Source: Rikenellaceae bacterium | Lineage (GTDB): Bacteria; Bacteroidota; Bacteroidia; Bacteroidales; Rikenellaceae | Reading direction: 5' to 3' | DNA length: 53,591 nt | Assembly (NCBI GenBank): GCA_017935625.1 | Contig: JAGBHC010000037.1 | Location: 1-53,591, forward strand | Shown: in pieces, positions 41,163-50,933 of the stretch | How positions within the stretch are numbered: position 1 is the stretch's first letter | Layout of the letters: each line of letters begins with the position of its first letter | Translations under genes and position numbers: made by a program | The notes under the pieces: generated by a model | Told to the model about the DNA's origin: nothing | The model's input: the letters and a program-made list of their open reading frames with translations, nothing else | Database searches by the model: none

Positions 41163-42041
41163 CTATTCGTTAAGACTATCCAAAGCCTGTTCAGCCAGAT
41201 AGGACGACCGCACCAGCGGTGCGCTCGCCACATAGCTGAAGCCCATCTCCAGCGCCAGTTCCCGATAACGGTCGAACTGCTCCGGAGTGACGTATTCCGC
41301 CACGGGCCAATGGTCCAGAGTCGGTTGCAGATACTGGCCCAGGGTCACGATGCGGCATCCCGCCGCGCGCAGGTCGCGCAGGGTCTGCAACACCTCCTCG
41401 CGGCTTTCGCCCAGCCCCACCATGATGCCGCTCTTGGCCACGCCTCCGTGCGAGGCGATGTAGGAGATGGTCTCCAGCGAGGTGCGGTAACGGGCACGCG
41501 AACGCACCTGGGGCGTCAGACGCTCCACGGTCTCGATGTTGTGGCCCAAGATATCGGGTTTCGAGGCGAGGATAACGTCCAGCAGCTCAGGACGGGCGTC
41601 CATGTCGGCGATAAGGAGTTCGACGGTGGTCCGGGGATTGGCCTTTCGCACGGCCTCCACCACGGCGGCCCAGTGCGCCGCGCCCTGGTCGGGCAAATCG
41701 TCGCGGGTCACGGAGGTGATGACGGCATGGCGCAACCCCATCAGCGAGATGGAGCGGGCAACCCTTTCGGGTTCGCTGCAATCGAGCGGTAACGGTTTTC
41801 CCGTTTTGGTGGCACAGAACCTGCATCCCCGGGTACACACATCGCCCATAACCATGAACGTTGCGGTCTTACGGCTCCAGCACTCCGCCTTGTTGGGACA
41901 CATGCCGCTGCTGCAAATCGTGTGCAGCGCATGTTTCTCCACAATCTTGGCCACGTCGGCGTACTGCTGGCAATTGTGCAGCTTAATCTTCAGCCAGTCG
42001 GGTTTTATTTTTCCTGTTACCTTGTCATAGACTTTAGGCAT
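41163..42041 (-). CDS. lipA: Lipoyl synthase
   Basis: 292 aa from ATG 42041; an open frame to 42113 has no family match. Radical SAM enzyme that inserts two sulfurs into the octanoyl chain. Auxiliary cluster ligands in CSSGMCPNKAEC (near 44-55), radical SAM triad in CTRGCRFC (near 70-77), then MGLRHAVITSVTRDDLPDQG and the C-terminal RSSY serine motif (LVRSSYLAEQ) that binds the auxiliary cluster. Complete. A TACTTTTG promoter element lies 28 bases upstream. Confidence 0.96.
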   Translation of the reverse strand: MPKVYDKVTGKIKPDWLKIKLHNCQQYADVAKIVEKHALHTICSSGMCPNKAECWSRKTATFMVMGDVCTRGCRFCATKTGKPLPLDCSEPERVARSISLMGLRHAVITSVTRDDLPDQGAAHWAAVVEAVRKANPRTTVELLIADMDARPELLDVILASKPDILGHNIETVERLTPQVRSRARYRTSLETISYIASHGGVAKSGIMVGLGESREEVLQTLRDLRAAGCRIVTLGQYLQPTLDHWPVAEYVTPEQFDRYRELALEMGFSYVASAPLVRSSYLAEQALDSLNE

Positions 42042-42069
42042 TTGTATGTTTATTATTTTCCAATTGATG

Positions 42070-42077
42070 CAAAAGTA
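42070..42077 (-). promoter_or_regulatory. lipA promoter -7 element
   Basis: TACTTTTG on the minus strand, 28 bases before the lipA ATG; likely serves lipA-lipB-recJ. Confidence 0.6.
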
Positions 42078-42261
42078 ACAAATTTTCCCAAAAAACCATC
42101 CCTTTGTCTTCAAAAAAACGGAAGCGTCACAAAAAAACCGAAACGGGAAAGCAGACCCCGCACCCTTCGTCCGCGGGGGAGCGGCCGTGACGCAGAGCCG
42201 CTTCGCATCGGCGCACGGCGCCGGAAACAGAGACCGAAAGACAGCCCGCGCCGGGAACGAA

Positions 42262-42430
42262 AGACAACCCGCGCCCGAGACGGGAGAGGGAAGGCACCCC
42301 GCACCGAAGACGAAAAGCGACCCACAAACTGCGACGGAAACAGAAAACGCGAGACAACCCGCGCCCGAAACGGGAGAGGGAAGGCGACCCGCACCGAAGA
42401 CGAAAAGCGGCCCGCAATCTGCGGCGGGGG
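42262..42430. repeat. 90-bp tandem repeat, two units
   Basis: Units begin at 42262 and 42352 with AGACAACCCGCGCCCGA and carry CGGGAGAGGGAAGGC and CCGCACCGAAGACGAAAAGC. It lies between the lipA promoter and tatC in a 527-bp noncoding gap; nothing else was seen in the gap. Confidence 0.75.
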
Positions 42431-42568
42431 CGGCAGGGGTGGCTCAGCACCGTAGCGCCTCAGCCGGGCCGCAGTAGGGGCCGGCACGGCGAAAGGGTAC
42501 CGAAAGACGGAAAAGGGGAACCGAAAGTCAGCGGCAAAGACCGGCGACGGGAAGCCCGGCCGGCGGAC

Positions 42569-43465
42569 TCAGTGTCCGGCCGTACGTTCCGCCCGGGCGA
42601 CGATGGCGATACTGAGCTGGTAGAGGGCCATGATGGGCAGCGAAACCACCGCCAGGGTAAAGACGTCGGTCGTGGGGGTGATGACGGCGGCCAGGGCCAC
42701 GATGACGAAGAGCGCATGCCGCCTCCGGGCACGCATGGCCCGCGAGGTCAGTATGCCCATGCGGGCGCAGAACCAGGCCGCCACGGGCAGCTGGAACATC
42801 ACCCCCATCATCAGGGCGATGACCAGCAGCGTGTCCATGTAGGAGGCCAGCGTGATGGTATTGACCACCTGCTCGCTCACCTGGTAGGCGGCCAGGAAGC
42901 GGAACGAGAAGGGAAATATCACCCAGTAGGCGAGCGCCGTTCCCGCGAAGAAACAGAGCCCCGAGGCAGCCAGGACGGCGACCGAACGGCGTCTCTCGCG
43001 CTCGTAGAGTGCGGGCGAGACGAATCCGAAGAGCTGCCAGACGATGTAGGGCGAAGCCAGCAGCACCCCCGCATAGAGGGCGGCCGTCATGTGCGCCAGC
43101 AGCTGCGAGGTGAGCTGGGTGCTGATGAGTTGCGGCATCGGCTCCGAAAGGAGCTGTGCCCCGGCATCCGCCCCGCCCGAAAGGCGTGCGAGCAGGCGCC
43201 ACAGCACGAAATCGGGTCGTGCGGGAGCGAGCACCGCCGCGAACAGCCACCGCTTGCAGGCGAACGCCGCGACGGAGGTGAGCGCCGTCACCCCCAGTAT
43301 GCGCAGCAGCACCCGGCGCAGCTCGTCGAGATGGTCCCAGAATCCGGCCGTGGGCAGCGGCGCCCCGCCGCCCGCATCCGAAGTGCGTGCGGAGTCGGCT
43401 CCGGACCCGGCGTGCGCCGGTTCGAAGCGGGGTGTCTGCCGGGGCGAAAGCGAATCGTCGGCCAT
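42569..43465 (-). CDS. tatC: Sec-independent translocase TatC
   Basis: 298 aa from ATG 43465. Polytopic receptor that binds twin-arginine signal peptides. Six membrane spans expected. Family marks: FWDHLDELRRVLLRILGV at the N-terminal side (the usual HLxELRxR motif), ASPYIVWQLFGFVSPALYER and FPFSFRFLAAY in the middle, and VITPTTDVFTLAVVSLPIMA near the end. An unusually long, poorly conserved hydrophilic N-terminus of about 40 residues precedes the HLDELR motif. It is 29 bases after tatA. Confidence 0.93.
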   Translation of the reverse strand: MADDSLSPRQTPRFEPAHAGSGADSARTSDAGGGAPLPTAGFWDHLDELRRVLLRILGVTALTSVAAFACKRWLFAAVLAPARPDFVLWRLLARLSGGADAGAQLLSEPMPQLISTQLTSQLLAHMTAALYAGVLLASPYIVWQLFGFVSPALYERERRRSVAVLAASGLCFFAGTALAYWVIFPFSFRFLAAYQVSEQVVNTITLASYMDTLLVIALMMGVMFQLPVAAWFCARMGILTSRAMRARRRHALFVIVALAAVITPTTDVFTLAVVSLPIMALYQLSIAIVARAERTAGH

Positions 43466-43494
43466 GCGGTTCCTCCGTGTTCGGTCCGCAGCGG

Positions 43495-43686
43495 CTATCG
43501 CTCCTGCGAACCGCTCTTCGGGTCGGACTCCTCCCGGCCGTTGAGCCCGTCCTTGAAACTCTTCACGCCCTTGCCCAGTCCCTTCATCAGTTCGGGAATC
43601 TTTTTGCCGCCGAAGAGCAGCAGGGCCAACACGATGAGCAGCAGAATCTCCTGTCCGCCCAGTCCGAAAATAAGTGGTGTAATCAT
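43495..43686 (-). CDS. tatA: Sec-independent translocase TatA
   Basis: 63 aa. Pore-forming Tat component: single N-terminal transmembrane helix (LGGQEILLLIVLALLLFGG), a hinge at FGGKKIPELMKGLG, and an amphipathic helix (GKGVKSFKDGLN) with a short acidic tail. Length and motif are typical. Cotranscribed with tatC; no tatB-like gene was seen in the window, as is common where TatA serves both roles. Confidence 0.95.
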   Translation of the reverse strand: MITPLIFGLGGQEILLLIVLALLLFGGKKIPELMKGLGKGVKSFKDGLNGREESDPKSGSQER

Positions 43687-43741
43687 TTTGCTTCTCCGTT
43701 ATTCGCGCGGCAGCCGTCACGCCGACCGCCGCTATTGCGTA

Positions 43742-43749
43742 CAAATATA
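43742..43749 (-). promoter_or_regulatory. tatA promoter -7 element
   Basis: TATATTTG on the minus strand, 55 bases before the tatA ATG. Confidence 0.6.
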
Positions 43750-43868
43750 ACTCTTTTCAGCAACTCCGCCGCTCTTTCGCGCGAAATCTTTCCCCGGCTC
43801 CGCCCTCCGCCCGGCACCGCCGGCGCCCCCACGTCTGCGTTCCACATCTGCGTCCGGCGCCTTTCGCC

Positions 43869-45251
43869 CTATATCGAACGGTCCTCGCCCGAACGCAGCT
43901 TCCGTATCTGGGCCACGATGAGAACGGCCGCCACCAACGTGGAGAGCACATCGGCTATGGGCATGCTCATCCACACGCCCGTGTGTCCGAACATCCCCGG
44001 CAGGAAAGCCAGCAGCGGCACCAGAAAGAGCATCTGACGCGTAAGCGAGAGGACGATGGCCTTGTTCGGCTTGCCTATGTACTGGAAGAAATTGGCCGTC
44101 ACAATCTGGAATCCCACGACCGGGAAGGCGAGCACCGTGATGCGCAGTCCCGCCTACGCCACCTCTATCAGACGGGCGGCCTGCTCCGCCCCTTCGTCCA
44201 GGAACAGGGTCACCACCTGATGGGGGAAGAGTTCGCAGACGAGGAATCCGGCCGTGGTCACGGCCATGGCGTAGCGGACGGTCAGTTTCAGCGTGCCGAT
44301 GACCCGCTCCATGCGGCGGGCGCCGTAGTTGTAGCCCACAATCGGCTGCATGCCCTGATTGAGTCCCACCACAATCATCACGAAGAGCATCACCACGCGG
44401 TTGATGATGCCGTAGGCGCCGATGTAGAGGTCGCCGCCGTGGTTCTTCAGGGAGTTGTTGATGAAAATCACCACGATGCAGGCGCAGGTCTGAATCAGGA
44501 ACGGAGCCATGCCGATGGAGAGGATGCCGGTGACGATTTTCCACCGGAACCGGAATATCCACGGCTCAAACCTCAGGAAGCTCTTCCTGCCGGTGAAATG
44601 GACGATTTCGCACCCCATCGCCACGCACTGGGCTATCACCGTGGCGATGGCCGACCCCGCGATGCCCCACTTGAAGACGAAGATGAAAAGCGGGTCGAGC
44701 ACGCAGTTCACCGCCACGGCCACCAGCATGATGGCCATCGACCGTTTGGGATAGCCGCTGGCCCGCACCACGTTGTTCAGGCCCAAGTAGAGATGGGTCA
44801 CCGCATTGCCGTAGAGCAGGATGCTCATGTACTCGCGGGCATAGGGCAGCGTGTCGGGACTGGCGCCGAAGATGCCCAGAATCCCGTCGAGAAAAGCCAG
44901 GCAGACCGCGGCGAAAACCACACCCAGCAGCACATTGAGCAACACCACGTTGCCCAGAATCGACATGGCGCTGCGCCGGTTGCCCTGCCCCAGGCGGATG
45001 GAGACCAGGGCCGACGCTCCGACCCCTATCATGGCGCCGAAGGCGGCCGAGATGTTCATCATGGGCATGGTGATGGCGAGCCCCGAGAGGGCCATCGGGC
45101 CGACGCCCTGACCGATGAATATGCTGTCGGTGATGTTGTACAGCGAAGCCGACGTGGTGGCTATGATGGCCGGAACGGCATAGCGCGCCAACAGCGCCGG
45201 CAAAGAGTCGGTGCCCAGCGACACCGGTGTGGATTGCGTATTGTTCGACAT
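43869..45251 (-). pseudogene. MATE-family efflux transporter, interrupted by an amber codon
   Basis: The frame runs 460 codons from ATG 45251 to 43869 with one in-frame TAG at 44154-44156. The first part (365 aa) has MATE marks: SLYNITDSIFIGQGVGPMAL near the start, GVGASALVSIRLGQGNRR, and GLNQGMQPIVGYNYGARRM. After the stop, the same frame continues with AGLRITVLAFPVVGFQIVTA and the last spans. TAG sits in GCG-TAG-GCG; a single C-to-T change from CAG (Gln) would explain it. The first part lacks roughly the last three of 12 helices, so it is probably inactive unless the codon is read through. A sequencing error is also possible. Confidence 0.8.
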
Positions 45252-45424
45252 TCGATAACCTCCTAACTAAACCCCTGCGGAAGAGAGACTCCGCCGAAAA
45301 AAAACGGCTGCCGCGGTCCCTCCGCCCGGTTTCCGGTCCGTGCGTTCCGCGCACCGGTCCCCTTCGTGCGGTCTTCTCCGCCGCATGGCCGGGCCGCCCC
45401 CTTTCCGGGGTGCCGTCCGGGGGA

Positions 45425-45432
45425 CAAAGGTA
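45425..45432 (-). promoter_or_regulatory. Promoter -7 element for the MATE gene
   Basis: TACCTTTG on the minus strand; would give a leader of about 165 bases before the MATE ATG. Confidence 0.5.
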
Positions 45433-45481
45433 ATAAAACTATCCGACAATCCGTCGCCGCACGCCGCTTCCGCCGGCGGAA

Positions 45482-46198
45482 TCAGGCTTCGGCCCCGGGC
45501 GAAAGAGCCGCGACAATCTCCTCCATGGTCAGGGCATGTGCCACGGTGAATCCGCCGCTGGCGATGCGGCGCAGCGAAGTGAGATGGGCTCCGCTGCCGA
45601 GCGCCTCGCCCAGCTCCTTGGCGATGGAGCGGATGTAGGTTCCCTTGCTGCAGGTGATTCGCAACCGCACGCAAGGCAGCTGGCAGGAGAGAATCTCCAT
45701 CGAATGGATGTTCACCAGCGCCTGCTTCATCTTCACCTCGGACCCCTCGCGGGCATATTCGTAGGCCCGCCGGCCGTCGATTTGCTTGGCCGAATAGATG
45801 GGAGGCGTCTGGAGCCGTTCGCCGCAGAGTCCGTCGAGCGCCTCGCGCAGGCTCTCCGCAGTGATGTGCTCCCAGGGATAGAGGGTGTCCACCTCGTGCT
45901 CGAGGTCGTAGCTGGGGGTGGTGGCTCCCAGCCGGATGTCGGTCTCGTAGACCTTGGTTTCGGCCTGCAGGGCATCCACCATCTTGGTGGCCCGGCCGAT
46001 GCAGACAATCAGCACGCCGGTGGCCAGCGGGTCGAGCGTCCCGGCATGGCCCACCTTGATGCGGCGGTGTCCCAGTTTGCCGAGCATGAACTTTATCTTC
46101 CGGACCACGTCGGTGGAGGTCCATCCGAGCGGTTTGTCCACGTTGATGATATATCCCTCCGGGAAGTCGATATCGGGGGCGAGTCTGTCCGAAGTCAC
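45482..46198 (-). CDS. truB: tRNA pseudouridine(55) synthase
   Basis: 238 aa. Makes pseudouridine at position 55 of the tRNA T loop. Motifs: INVDKPLGWTSTDVVRK, KVGHAGTLDPLATGVLIVCI containing the catalytic Asp (TLDPLA), YETDIRLGATTPSYD, and the RNA-binding CSKGTYIRSIAKELG near 185. Shorter than E. coli TruB because the C-terminal PUA-like part is reduced, as usual in Bacteroidota. It lies 51 bases after uppP on the same strand. Confidence 0.94.
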   Translation of the reverse strand: MTSDRLAPDIDFPEGYIINVDKPLGWTSTDVVRKIKFMLGKLGHRRIKVGHAGTLDPLATGVLIVCIGRATKMVDALQAETKVYETDIRLGATTPSYDLEHEVDTLYPWEHITAESLREALDGLCGERLQTPPIYSAKQIDGRRAYEYAREGSEVKMKQALVNIHSMEILSCQLPCVRLRITCSKGTYIRSIAKELGEALGSGAHLTSLRRIASGGFTVAHALTMEEIVAALSPGAEA

Positions 46199-46249
46199 TC
46201 TTTGAATCGCGTTTAAGTTAGCAAAAAATCAGAAATCGGGGCGTCCGGC

Positions 46250-47047
46250 TCAAAATATCCACGAGCCCACGGCCACCAGGCCGACCAGTGCGCAGTAGGC
46301 TGCGAACCAAATCAGTTTCCCGCGTTTGACGATGCCAATCATGAACTTGCAGGCCAGGCAGCCCACCGCGAAGGCCGAGACGAATCCCGCCGCCAGCGGC
46401 AGCAGCCCGATGCGGCCGGCTCCGGCGAAGTCGCCGCCCGCGATTTCGAGCAGCGTCTCGCCGATGATGGGCAGCAGCACCATCAGAAACGAGAACTGCG
46501 CCACGCTCTGCCTGCGGTTGCCCAGCAGCAGCCCCGTGGCGATGGTGGAACCCGACCGCGAGAGGCCCGGCATGGCGGCGCAGGCCTGCGCGATGCCGAT
46601 AATAAAGGCGTCGCGGTAGGAGATGCGCTCCTTCTGCCGCGGCTTGTAGAAATAGGTGAAGGCGAGCAGCGCGGCCGTCAGCAGCAGCATGCACCCCACG
46701 ATGAGCAGGATGTAGGGCGAGGAGAGCATCTCGTTGATGCGCTCCTTGAAAAGGAGGCCCACCACCCCGATGGGAATCATCGAGAGGAGTATCTTGAAGA
46801 CATAGGCCATGTCGTCGTTGTAGTGCAGGGAGAAGAATCCGCGGAACAGGCGTGCCACTTCGCTCCGCAGCACCACCAGGGTGCTCAGTACGGTGGCGGC
46901 GTGCAGCGCCACGTCGAAAGAGAGGTTGTCGGTCAGCTGCACCCCCATCAGCTCCTTGGCTATCTGAAGGTGTCCGCTGCTGCTCACCGGCAGGAACTCG
47001 GTGAGTCCCTGCACGATGCCCAGTACGATGGCTTCGAGTGTCGTCAT
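46250..47047 (-). CDS. uppP: Undecaprenyl-diphosphatase
   Basis: 265 aa. Membrane phosphatase that recycles the lipid carrier of cell-wall synthesis. BacA-family signatures: [17 protein letters not shown] with the catalytic Glu near residue 17, and [17 protein letters not shown] with the second SRSGST motif. About eight membrane spans. Full length. It is 45 bases after the DUF3098 gene, in the ftsX operon. Confidence 0.96.
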   Translation of the reverse strand: MTTLEAIVLGIVQGLTEFLPVSSSGHLQIAKELMGVQLTDNLSFDVALHAATVLSTLVVLRSEVARLFRGFFSLHYNDDMAYVFKILLSMIPIGVVGLLFKERINEMLSSPYILLIVGCMLLLTAALLAFTYFYKPRQKERISYRDAFIIGIAQACAAMPGLSRSGSTIATGLLLGNRRQSVAQFSFLMVLLPIIGETLLEIAGGDFAGAGRIGLLPLAAGFVSAFAVGCLACKFMIGIVKRGKLIWFAAYCALVGLVAVGSWIF

Positions 47048-47092
47048 GTCTTGAGTCTGGATTGTAAAAAAATGCGAATCGTTGCGGCCCCC

Positions 47093-47353
47093 TTAGCGGC
47101 GCGTCATGATGGCGTAGATTTCGAATGCGAAACCGCCGAGCACCACGATGGGCGCCAGCGTGATGCGGCGGAAGCTGAACATGTCGTAGTTGAACACCGC
47201 GGGGTCGTCGCTGCCGCCGCCCACCATCAGCAGGAATCCCAGCACGATGACGGCGAAACCGACGAGCATCAGTTTGTAGTTCCTCACTCCGAGGGCCATG
47301 CGGGCATCGGTCTGTTCCGGAAGCCCGGTTCCGGTCGTTTTCTCCTTTTTCAT
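47093..47353 (-). CDS. DUF3098 small membrane protein
   Basis: 86 aa. Two transmembrane segments: LMLVGFAVIVLGFLLMVGG and ITLAPIVVLGGFAFEIYAIM, separated by a short loop with VFNYDMFSFRR. Function unknown; it sits one base after ftsX, and I recall DUF3098 next to ftsX in other Bacteroidota. Its cotranscription with ftsX and uppP suggests an envelope role. Confidence 0.88.
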   Translation of the reverse strand: MKKEKTTGTGLPEQTDARMALGVRNYKLMLVGFAVIVLGFLLMVGGGSDDPAVFNYDMFSFRRITLAPIVVLGGFAFEIYAIMTRR

Positions 47354-47354
47354 A

Positions 47355-48230
47355 CTAATACATATACACTTTGTTGCTACTCATCTTGACGAATTTATCG
47401 ACGGCGAACGCGGTGAAGAGCGCCGAGATGACCATGCCGGCGGCCAGCATCATCGCGGCGATGACCATCATCTCGCGGCTCTGGGCCATGAGCATCAGCT
47501 CGGGCAGTCCCTCGTTGAGTCCGGCCGCCATGACGGCGAACATGCCCGTGGCGATGAGCCCCGCGCAGAAGCCCGACTTCATGCTGCTCCACAGGAACGG
47601 CTTCATGATGAACCATTTGGTGGCGCCCACCAGTTTCATGGTGTTGATAAGGTAGCGCTTGGCCACGATGGTCATGCGCACCGTGTTGCGCAGCAGCACC
47701 AGCGAAATGACCAGCAGCGACCCGCCGAACATGAGCAGCACCAGATTGAACTTATTGATGTTGCCCCCTATCTGGTCCATCACCCCCTGGGGATAGACCA
47801 CCTCCGCCACGCACTCCTCGCGCAGCAGGTCCCTTTCGAGCTGCGCCATCACCGCCCGCTCCGAGTAGTCGGCCCGCAGCCGCACCTCGAACTGGTCGGG
47901 CAGCGGATTGGTCCCCAGCAGCTCCACGAAGTCGTCGCCGATTTCGGCCTTGAACTCCTCGGCGGCCTGCTCCTTGGAGACGAACGTGCTCTCCAGCACC
48001 TCGGGGCGTGCGGCCAGCGTCCCCTCGAGCGCGGCCCGTCGCTCCGCGTCGGTCCCCTCGCGCAGCATCACGTAGATGCTCACGCTCTCCTTCATGCGCC
48101 GGGTGGTTTTCACGGCATTGTAAATCATGAATCCTACGCTGCCCAGCAAAAAGAGCACCAGCGCCACGCTCACCGTGGAGATGATGTAGGAGTTCCGTAC
48201 CTTGCGTCGGATGCGTCTGTTGTCGTCCAT
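47355..48230 (-). CDS. ftsX: Cell-division permease-like protein FtsX
   Basis: 291 aa. Membrane partner of FtsE that controls peptidoglycan hydrolases at the septum. N-terminal cytoplasmic part RRIRRKVRNSYIISTVSVAL with TM1, a periplasmic loop of about 110 residues (VSIYVMLREGTDAERRAALE onward), then three more spans with NKFNLVLLMFGGSLLVISLV, VGATKWFIMKPFLWSSMKSG and a last span ending near VDKFVKMS. Typical length. ftsE is not in the window. Confidence 0.92.
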   Translation of the reverse strand: MDDNRRIRRKVRNSYIISTVSVALVLFLLGSVGFMIYNAVKTTRRMKESVSIYVMLREGTDAERRAALEGTLAARPEVLESTFVSKEQAAEEFKAEIGDDFVELLGTNPLPDQFEVRLRADYSERAVMAQLERDLLREECVAEVVYPQGVMDQIGGNINKFNLVLLMFGGSLLVISLVLLRNTVRMTIVAKRYLINTMKLVGATKWFIMKPFLWSSMKSGFCAGLIATGMFAVMAAGLNEGLPELMLMAQSREMMVIAAMMLAAGMVISALFTAFAVDKFVKMSSNKVYMY

Positions 48231-48277
48231 AATCTTCGTTTTTTAACTCGCTCGTCCGGCCCCGGCCGGATATTTCC

Positions 48278-50791
48278 CTATTCGCACGGCTCCGCCGGCA
48301 GTTCGCCGTCCCCTCCGCGCCGCCTTCTCCGCCTTCCGTCCAGCAGCATCCACGCCGCCGAGGCGAGCGCCCCGAGCAGGATGGCCACCGAGCAAACGAG
48401 CGTCACGGCCGATATATTGCCGAACGCCGGCGCACGGAAACGCCACTCCACAGTGTGTTCTCCCGCGGGCAGGGTCATGGCCCGCAGGACGTAGTCGGCC
48501 CGGTAGTAGGGCGCCGGCTCGCCGTCGAGCCAGGCCGTCCACCCCTTGTCGTAGTAAATCTCCGAGAAGACACCCATCGAAGTGCGGTCCGCGGAGTAGC
48601 GGTATTTCAGGTAGTCGGGGCGGTACTCCACCAGTTCGATTGCCCCCTCGGGAGCACCCGCGCCCGCCTCGGGGAGCAACGCGGCGAACCGTTCGTCCAC
48701 CACCGCCTCGCGCTTGTTGTCCAGGCCGGCCAGCGCCTCGATTTCCTCGCGGGCACCCGCCGCCGTCCGCCACTCGCCCACCAGCCAGGCCGCGCCGTTG
48801 GCCTCGGGGTTGAGCTCCGCCACGGGAGCTCCGGTCTGCGGGTCGGGAACGATGAAATATTTGGTGTTAAGCAAATTGTACGCATTCCGGTCGCCCTTGC
48901 CCAGATAGCGGTCTATCAGGTCCTGATAGCGGGCCAGCTTGGCCCCGTGGTAACCGCCCACCGAACGGTGGAAATAGGAGGTGGTGGCGTCGTTGAAGGG
49001 GCTGACGGTGGTGTTCAGCACCCGGAACCCGGGCTCCTTGTCCTCCAGAATCTGCAGGTCGGCCGCCGTGGGACGAATCTGCGACGCATCGGCCTGCTCG
49101 AACTTCGACTGCGGCAGGTAGCGGAGGTTCACCCCCACCAGGTCGAGACTCACGACCGCCGCCGCCAGCGCCAGGAAGAGCCCGCGCGAGAGCCGGCCCC
49201 TCATGCGGCCCCACAGCGCTCCGGCCGCCAGCAGCACGAAGAGCAGCGAACGCCAGCTGTCGCGCACCAGCATCGAGGCCCGCTCCTCCCGCATGGCCGC
49301 CGCCACATCCTCGGGGAGCTGCGCGTCCACGGCCGCCGAGAAGTCGAACAGCCGGCTGCCGAAGAGGGCGAAAAAGAGCGCCACGCCGCCCGTGACCGCC
49401 AACGCCCGGACCCAGGCCCGTTTCCATCCCGAATCTCCGTCCGCAGCCGCCGCTTCCGCTTTCCCGCCGGCACACCGCTCCGCCTCTCCGGCCGGCCGGC
49501 CGGAAAGAGCGCCGCCGTCGCACACCGCCGCCAGGCCCAGCGCCGCCAGCAGCGGCACACTCCACTCGACGACGACCAGCGTCATGGAGACGGTGCGGAA
49601 CTTGTCGTAACCGGGCAATATCTTAAAGCAAAGCTCCGTGAACCACATGAAATTGTGCCCCCACGCCAGCAGCAGCGCCAGCACGCTGACCGCCGCTATC
49701 CACGCCGTGCGGCGCCGCGGCAGCGCGAAGAGCGCGAAAACGGCGAAAAAGAAGACGGCGGCACCGATGTAGGTGGGTCCCGCGGTCATGGGCTGGTCGC
49801 CCCAGTAGCCGGGCAGCTGCGTGGCCATGCCCCGCGCCCCGTACTTCGAAAGCGCCTGCGCCACCGGACCGTCGGAGCTGAACCCCGACGACGATTCGCC
49901 ACCCATGAGATTGGGGATGAACATATTGAAACTCTCCGTGCGGCCGTAGCTCCAGGCCGTGGCGTATTCGATGTCGAGTCCCCGGGCCCCCTCGCTGCCG
50001 GCTTCGGCCAGTTCCGAGCCGCCGCGCACGGTGTCGCCCGTGTGCTGCGCCGCATACCACAGCGGCGCGAAAGCCGAGCCCACGGCCAGCAGCCCCGCCG
50101 CCAGCAGCAGGGCCGTCACCTTCGCGAAACGGGGCAGCGCATGCTCCCGCACGGCGCGGACACCCTCCGACACCCAGTAGAAGGCCATCACCAGCACGAA
50201 GTAGTAGGTTATCTGCAAGTGGTTGGCACCCAGCTCCAGCGATGCGAACAGGGCGGTCAGTCCGGCTCCCGCCCACATGTTGCGCCGGAAGGCGTAGAAG
50301 ACGCCGCCCAGCATCATGGGGGCATACATCAGTGCGGTCATCTTGGTCAGGTGCCCCGCCCCGATGATGATGAAAAAGTAGGATGAGAGACCGTAGGCCA
50401 CCGCGGGAACCGCAGCCGTCCACGGCCGCACGCCCGCCAGCAGCAGCATCACCCAGAAGCCGACCATGGCCAGAAAGACGAGCGACGCGGGCCGCCCGAT
50501 GAGGTTGGGCAGACGTCCCACGCTCCGCTGCACCGCGGCCGAAGGATACTGCATGTCTATCATGTAGGCGGGCATGCCCGAAAACATGGCGCCCGTCCAC
50601 TGGGGGTCCGTTCCCGTCCGTTCGCGCTGCTCGACGATGTCGCGGCTCATGCCCCTGTACTGCACGATGTCGTGCATCGGCAGGGTCCGCCCCCCGAACT
50701 GCGGGGCGAAATAGCCCGCACTCAGGGCGAAAAACAGACACAGCGGCATCAACCACGACAGCACGCCGTCACGTAATTTTTTATCGCTCAT
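48278..50791 (-). CDS. YfhO-family membrane protein
   Basis: 837 aa from ATG 50791. Large polytopic membrane protein, about 12 spans, starting LSWLMPLCLFFALSAGYFAP, followed by FSGMPAYMIDMQYPSAAVQR and further spans (LAMVGFWVMLLLAGVRPWTA). A large extracytoplasmic domain follows (EDKEPGFRVLNTTVSPFNDA, YLGKGDRNAYNLLNTKYFIV). In Bacillus, YfhO glycosylates lipoteichoic acid; the role in Bacteroidota is unknown. The GC-rich low-complexity segment near residues 445-475 looks like an extra insertion. First gene of YfhO-ftsX-DUF3098-uppP-truB. Confidence 0.88.
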   Translation of the reverse strand: MSDKKLRDGVLSWLMPLCLFFALSAGYFAPQFGGRTLPMHDIVQYRGMSRDIVEQRERTGTDPQWTGAMFSGMPAYMIDMQYPSAAVQRSVGRLPNLIGRPASLVFLAMVGFWVMLLLAGVRPWTAAVPAVAYGLSSYFFIIIGAGHLTKMTALMYAPMMLGGVFYAFRRNMWAGAGLTALFASLELGANHLQITYYFVLVMAFYWVSEGVRAVREHALPRFAKVTALLLAAGLLAVGSAFAPLWYAAQHTGDTVRGGSELAEAGSEGARGLDIEYATAWSYGRTESFNMFIPNLMGGESSSGFSSDGPVAQALSKYGARGMATQLPGYWGDQPMTAGPTYIGAAVFFFAVFALFALPRRRTAWIAAVSVLALLLAWGHNFMWFTELCFKILPGYDKFRTVSMTLVVVEWSVPLLAALGLAAVCDGGALSGRPAGEAERCAGGKAEAAAADGDSGWKRAWVRALAVTGGVALFFALFGSRLFDFSAAVDAQLPEDVAAAMREERASMLVRDSWRSLLFVLLAAGALWGRMRGRLSRGLFLALAAAVVSLDLVGVNLRYLPQSKFEQADASQIRPTAADLQILEDKEPGFRVLNTTVSPFNDATTSYFHRSVGGYHGAKLARYQDLIDRYLGKGDRNAYNLLNTKYFIVPDPQTGAPVAELNPEANGAAWLVGEWRTAAGAREEIEALAGLDNKREAVVDERFAALLPEAGAGAPEGAIELVEYRPDYLKYRYSADRTSMGVFSEIYYDKGWTAWLDGEPAPYYRADYVLRAMTLPAGEHTVEWRFRAPAFGNISAVTLVCSVAILLGALASAAWMLLDGRRRRRRGGDGELPAEPCE

Positions 50792-50866
50792 TACTCTAAC
50801 CCGGTTTGAAAATGCAAAGTAACAAAAAATAGTTGGAATTCGGGCCACATATTTCCGAAAATGGTG

Positions 50867-50874
50867 TATATTTG
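50867..50874 (+). promoter_or_regulatory. Promoter -7 element for the polyprenyl synthase
   Basis: TATATTTG, about 60 bases before the ATG at 50934; divergent from YfhO. Confidence 0.6.
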
Positions 50875-50933
50875 CGTTGGCACAAGCCCCCGCCCCGTGC
50901 GGCAGACCGAGACAGACAGAACAGAGAACTGCA

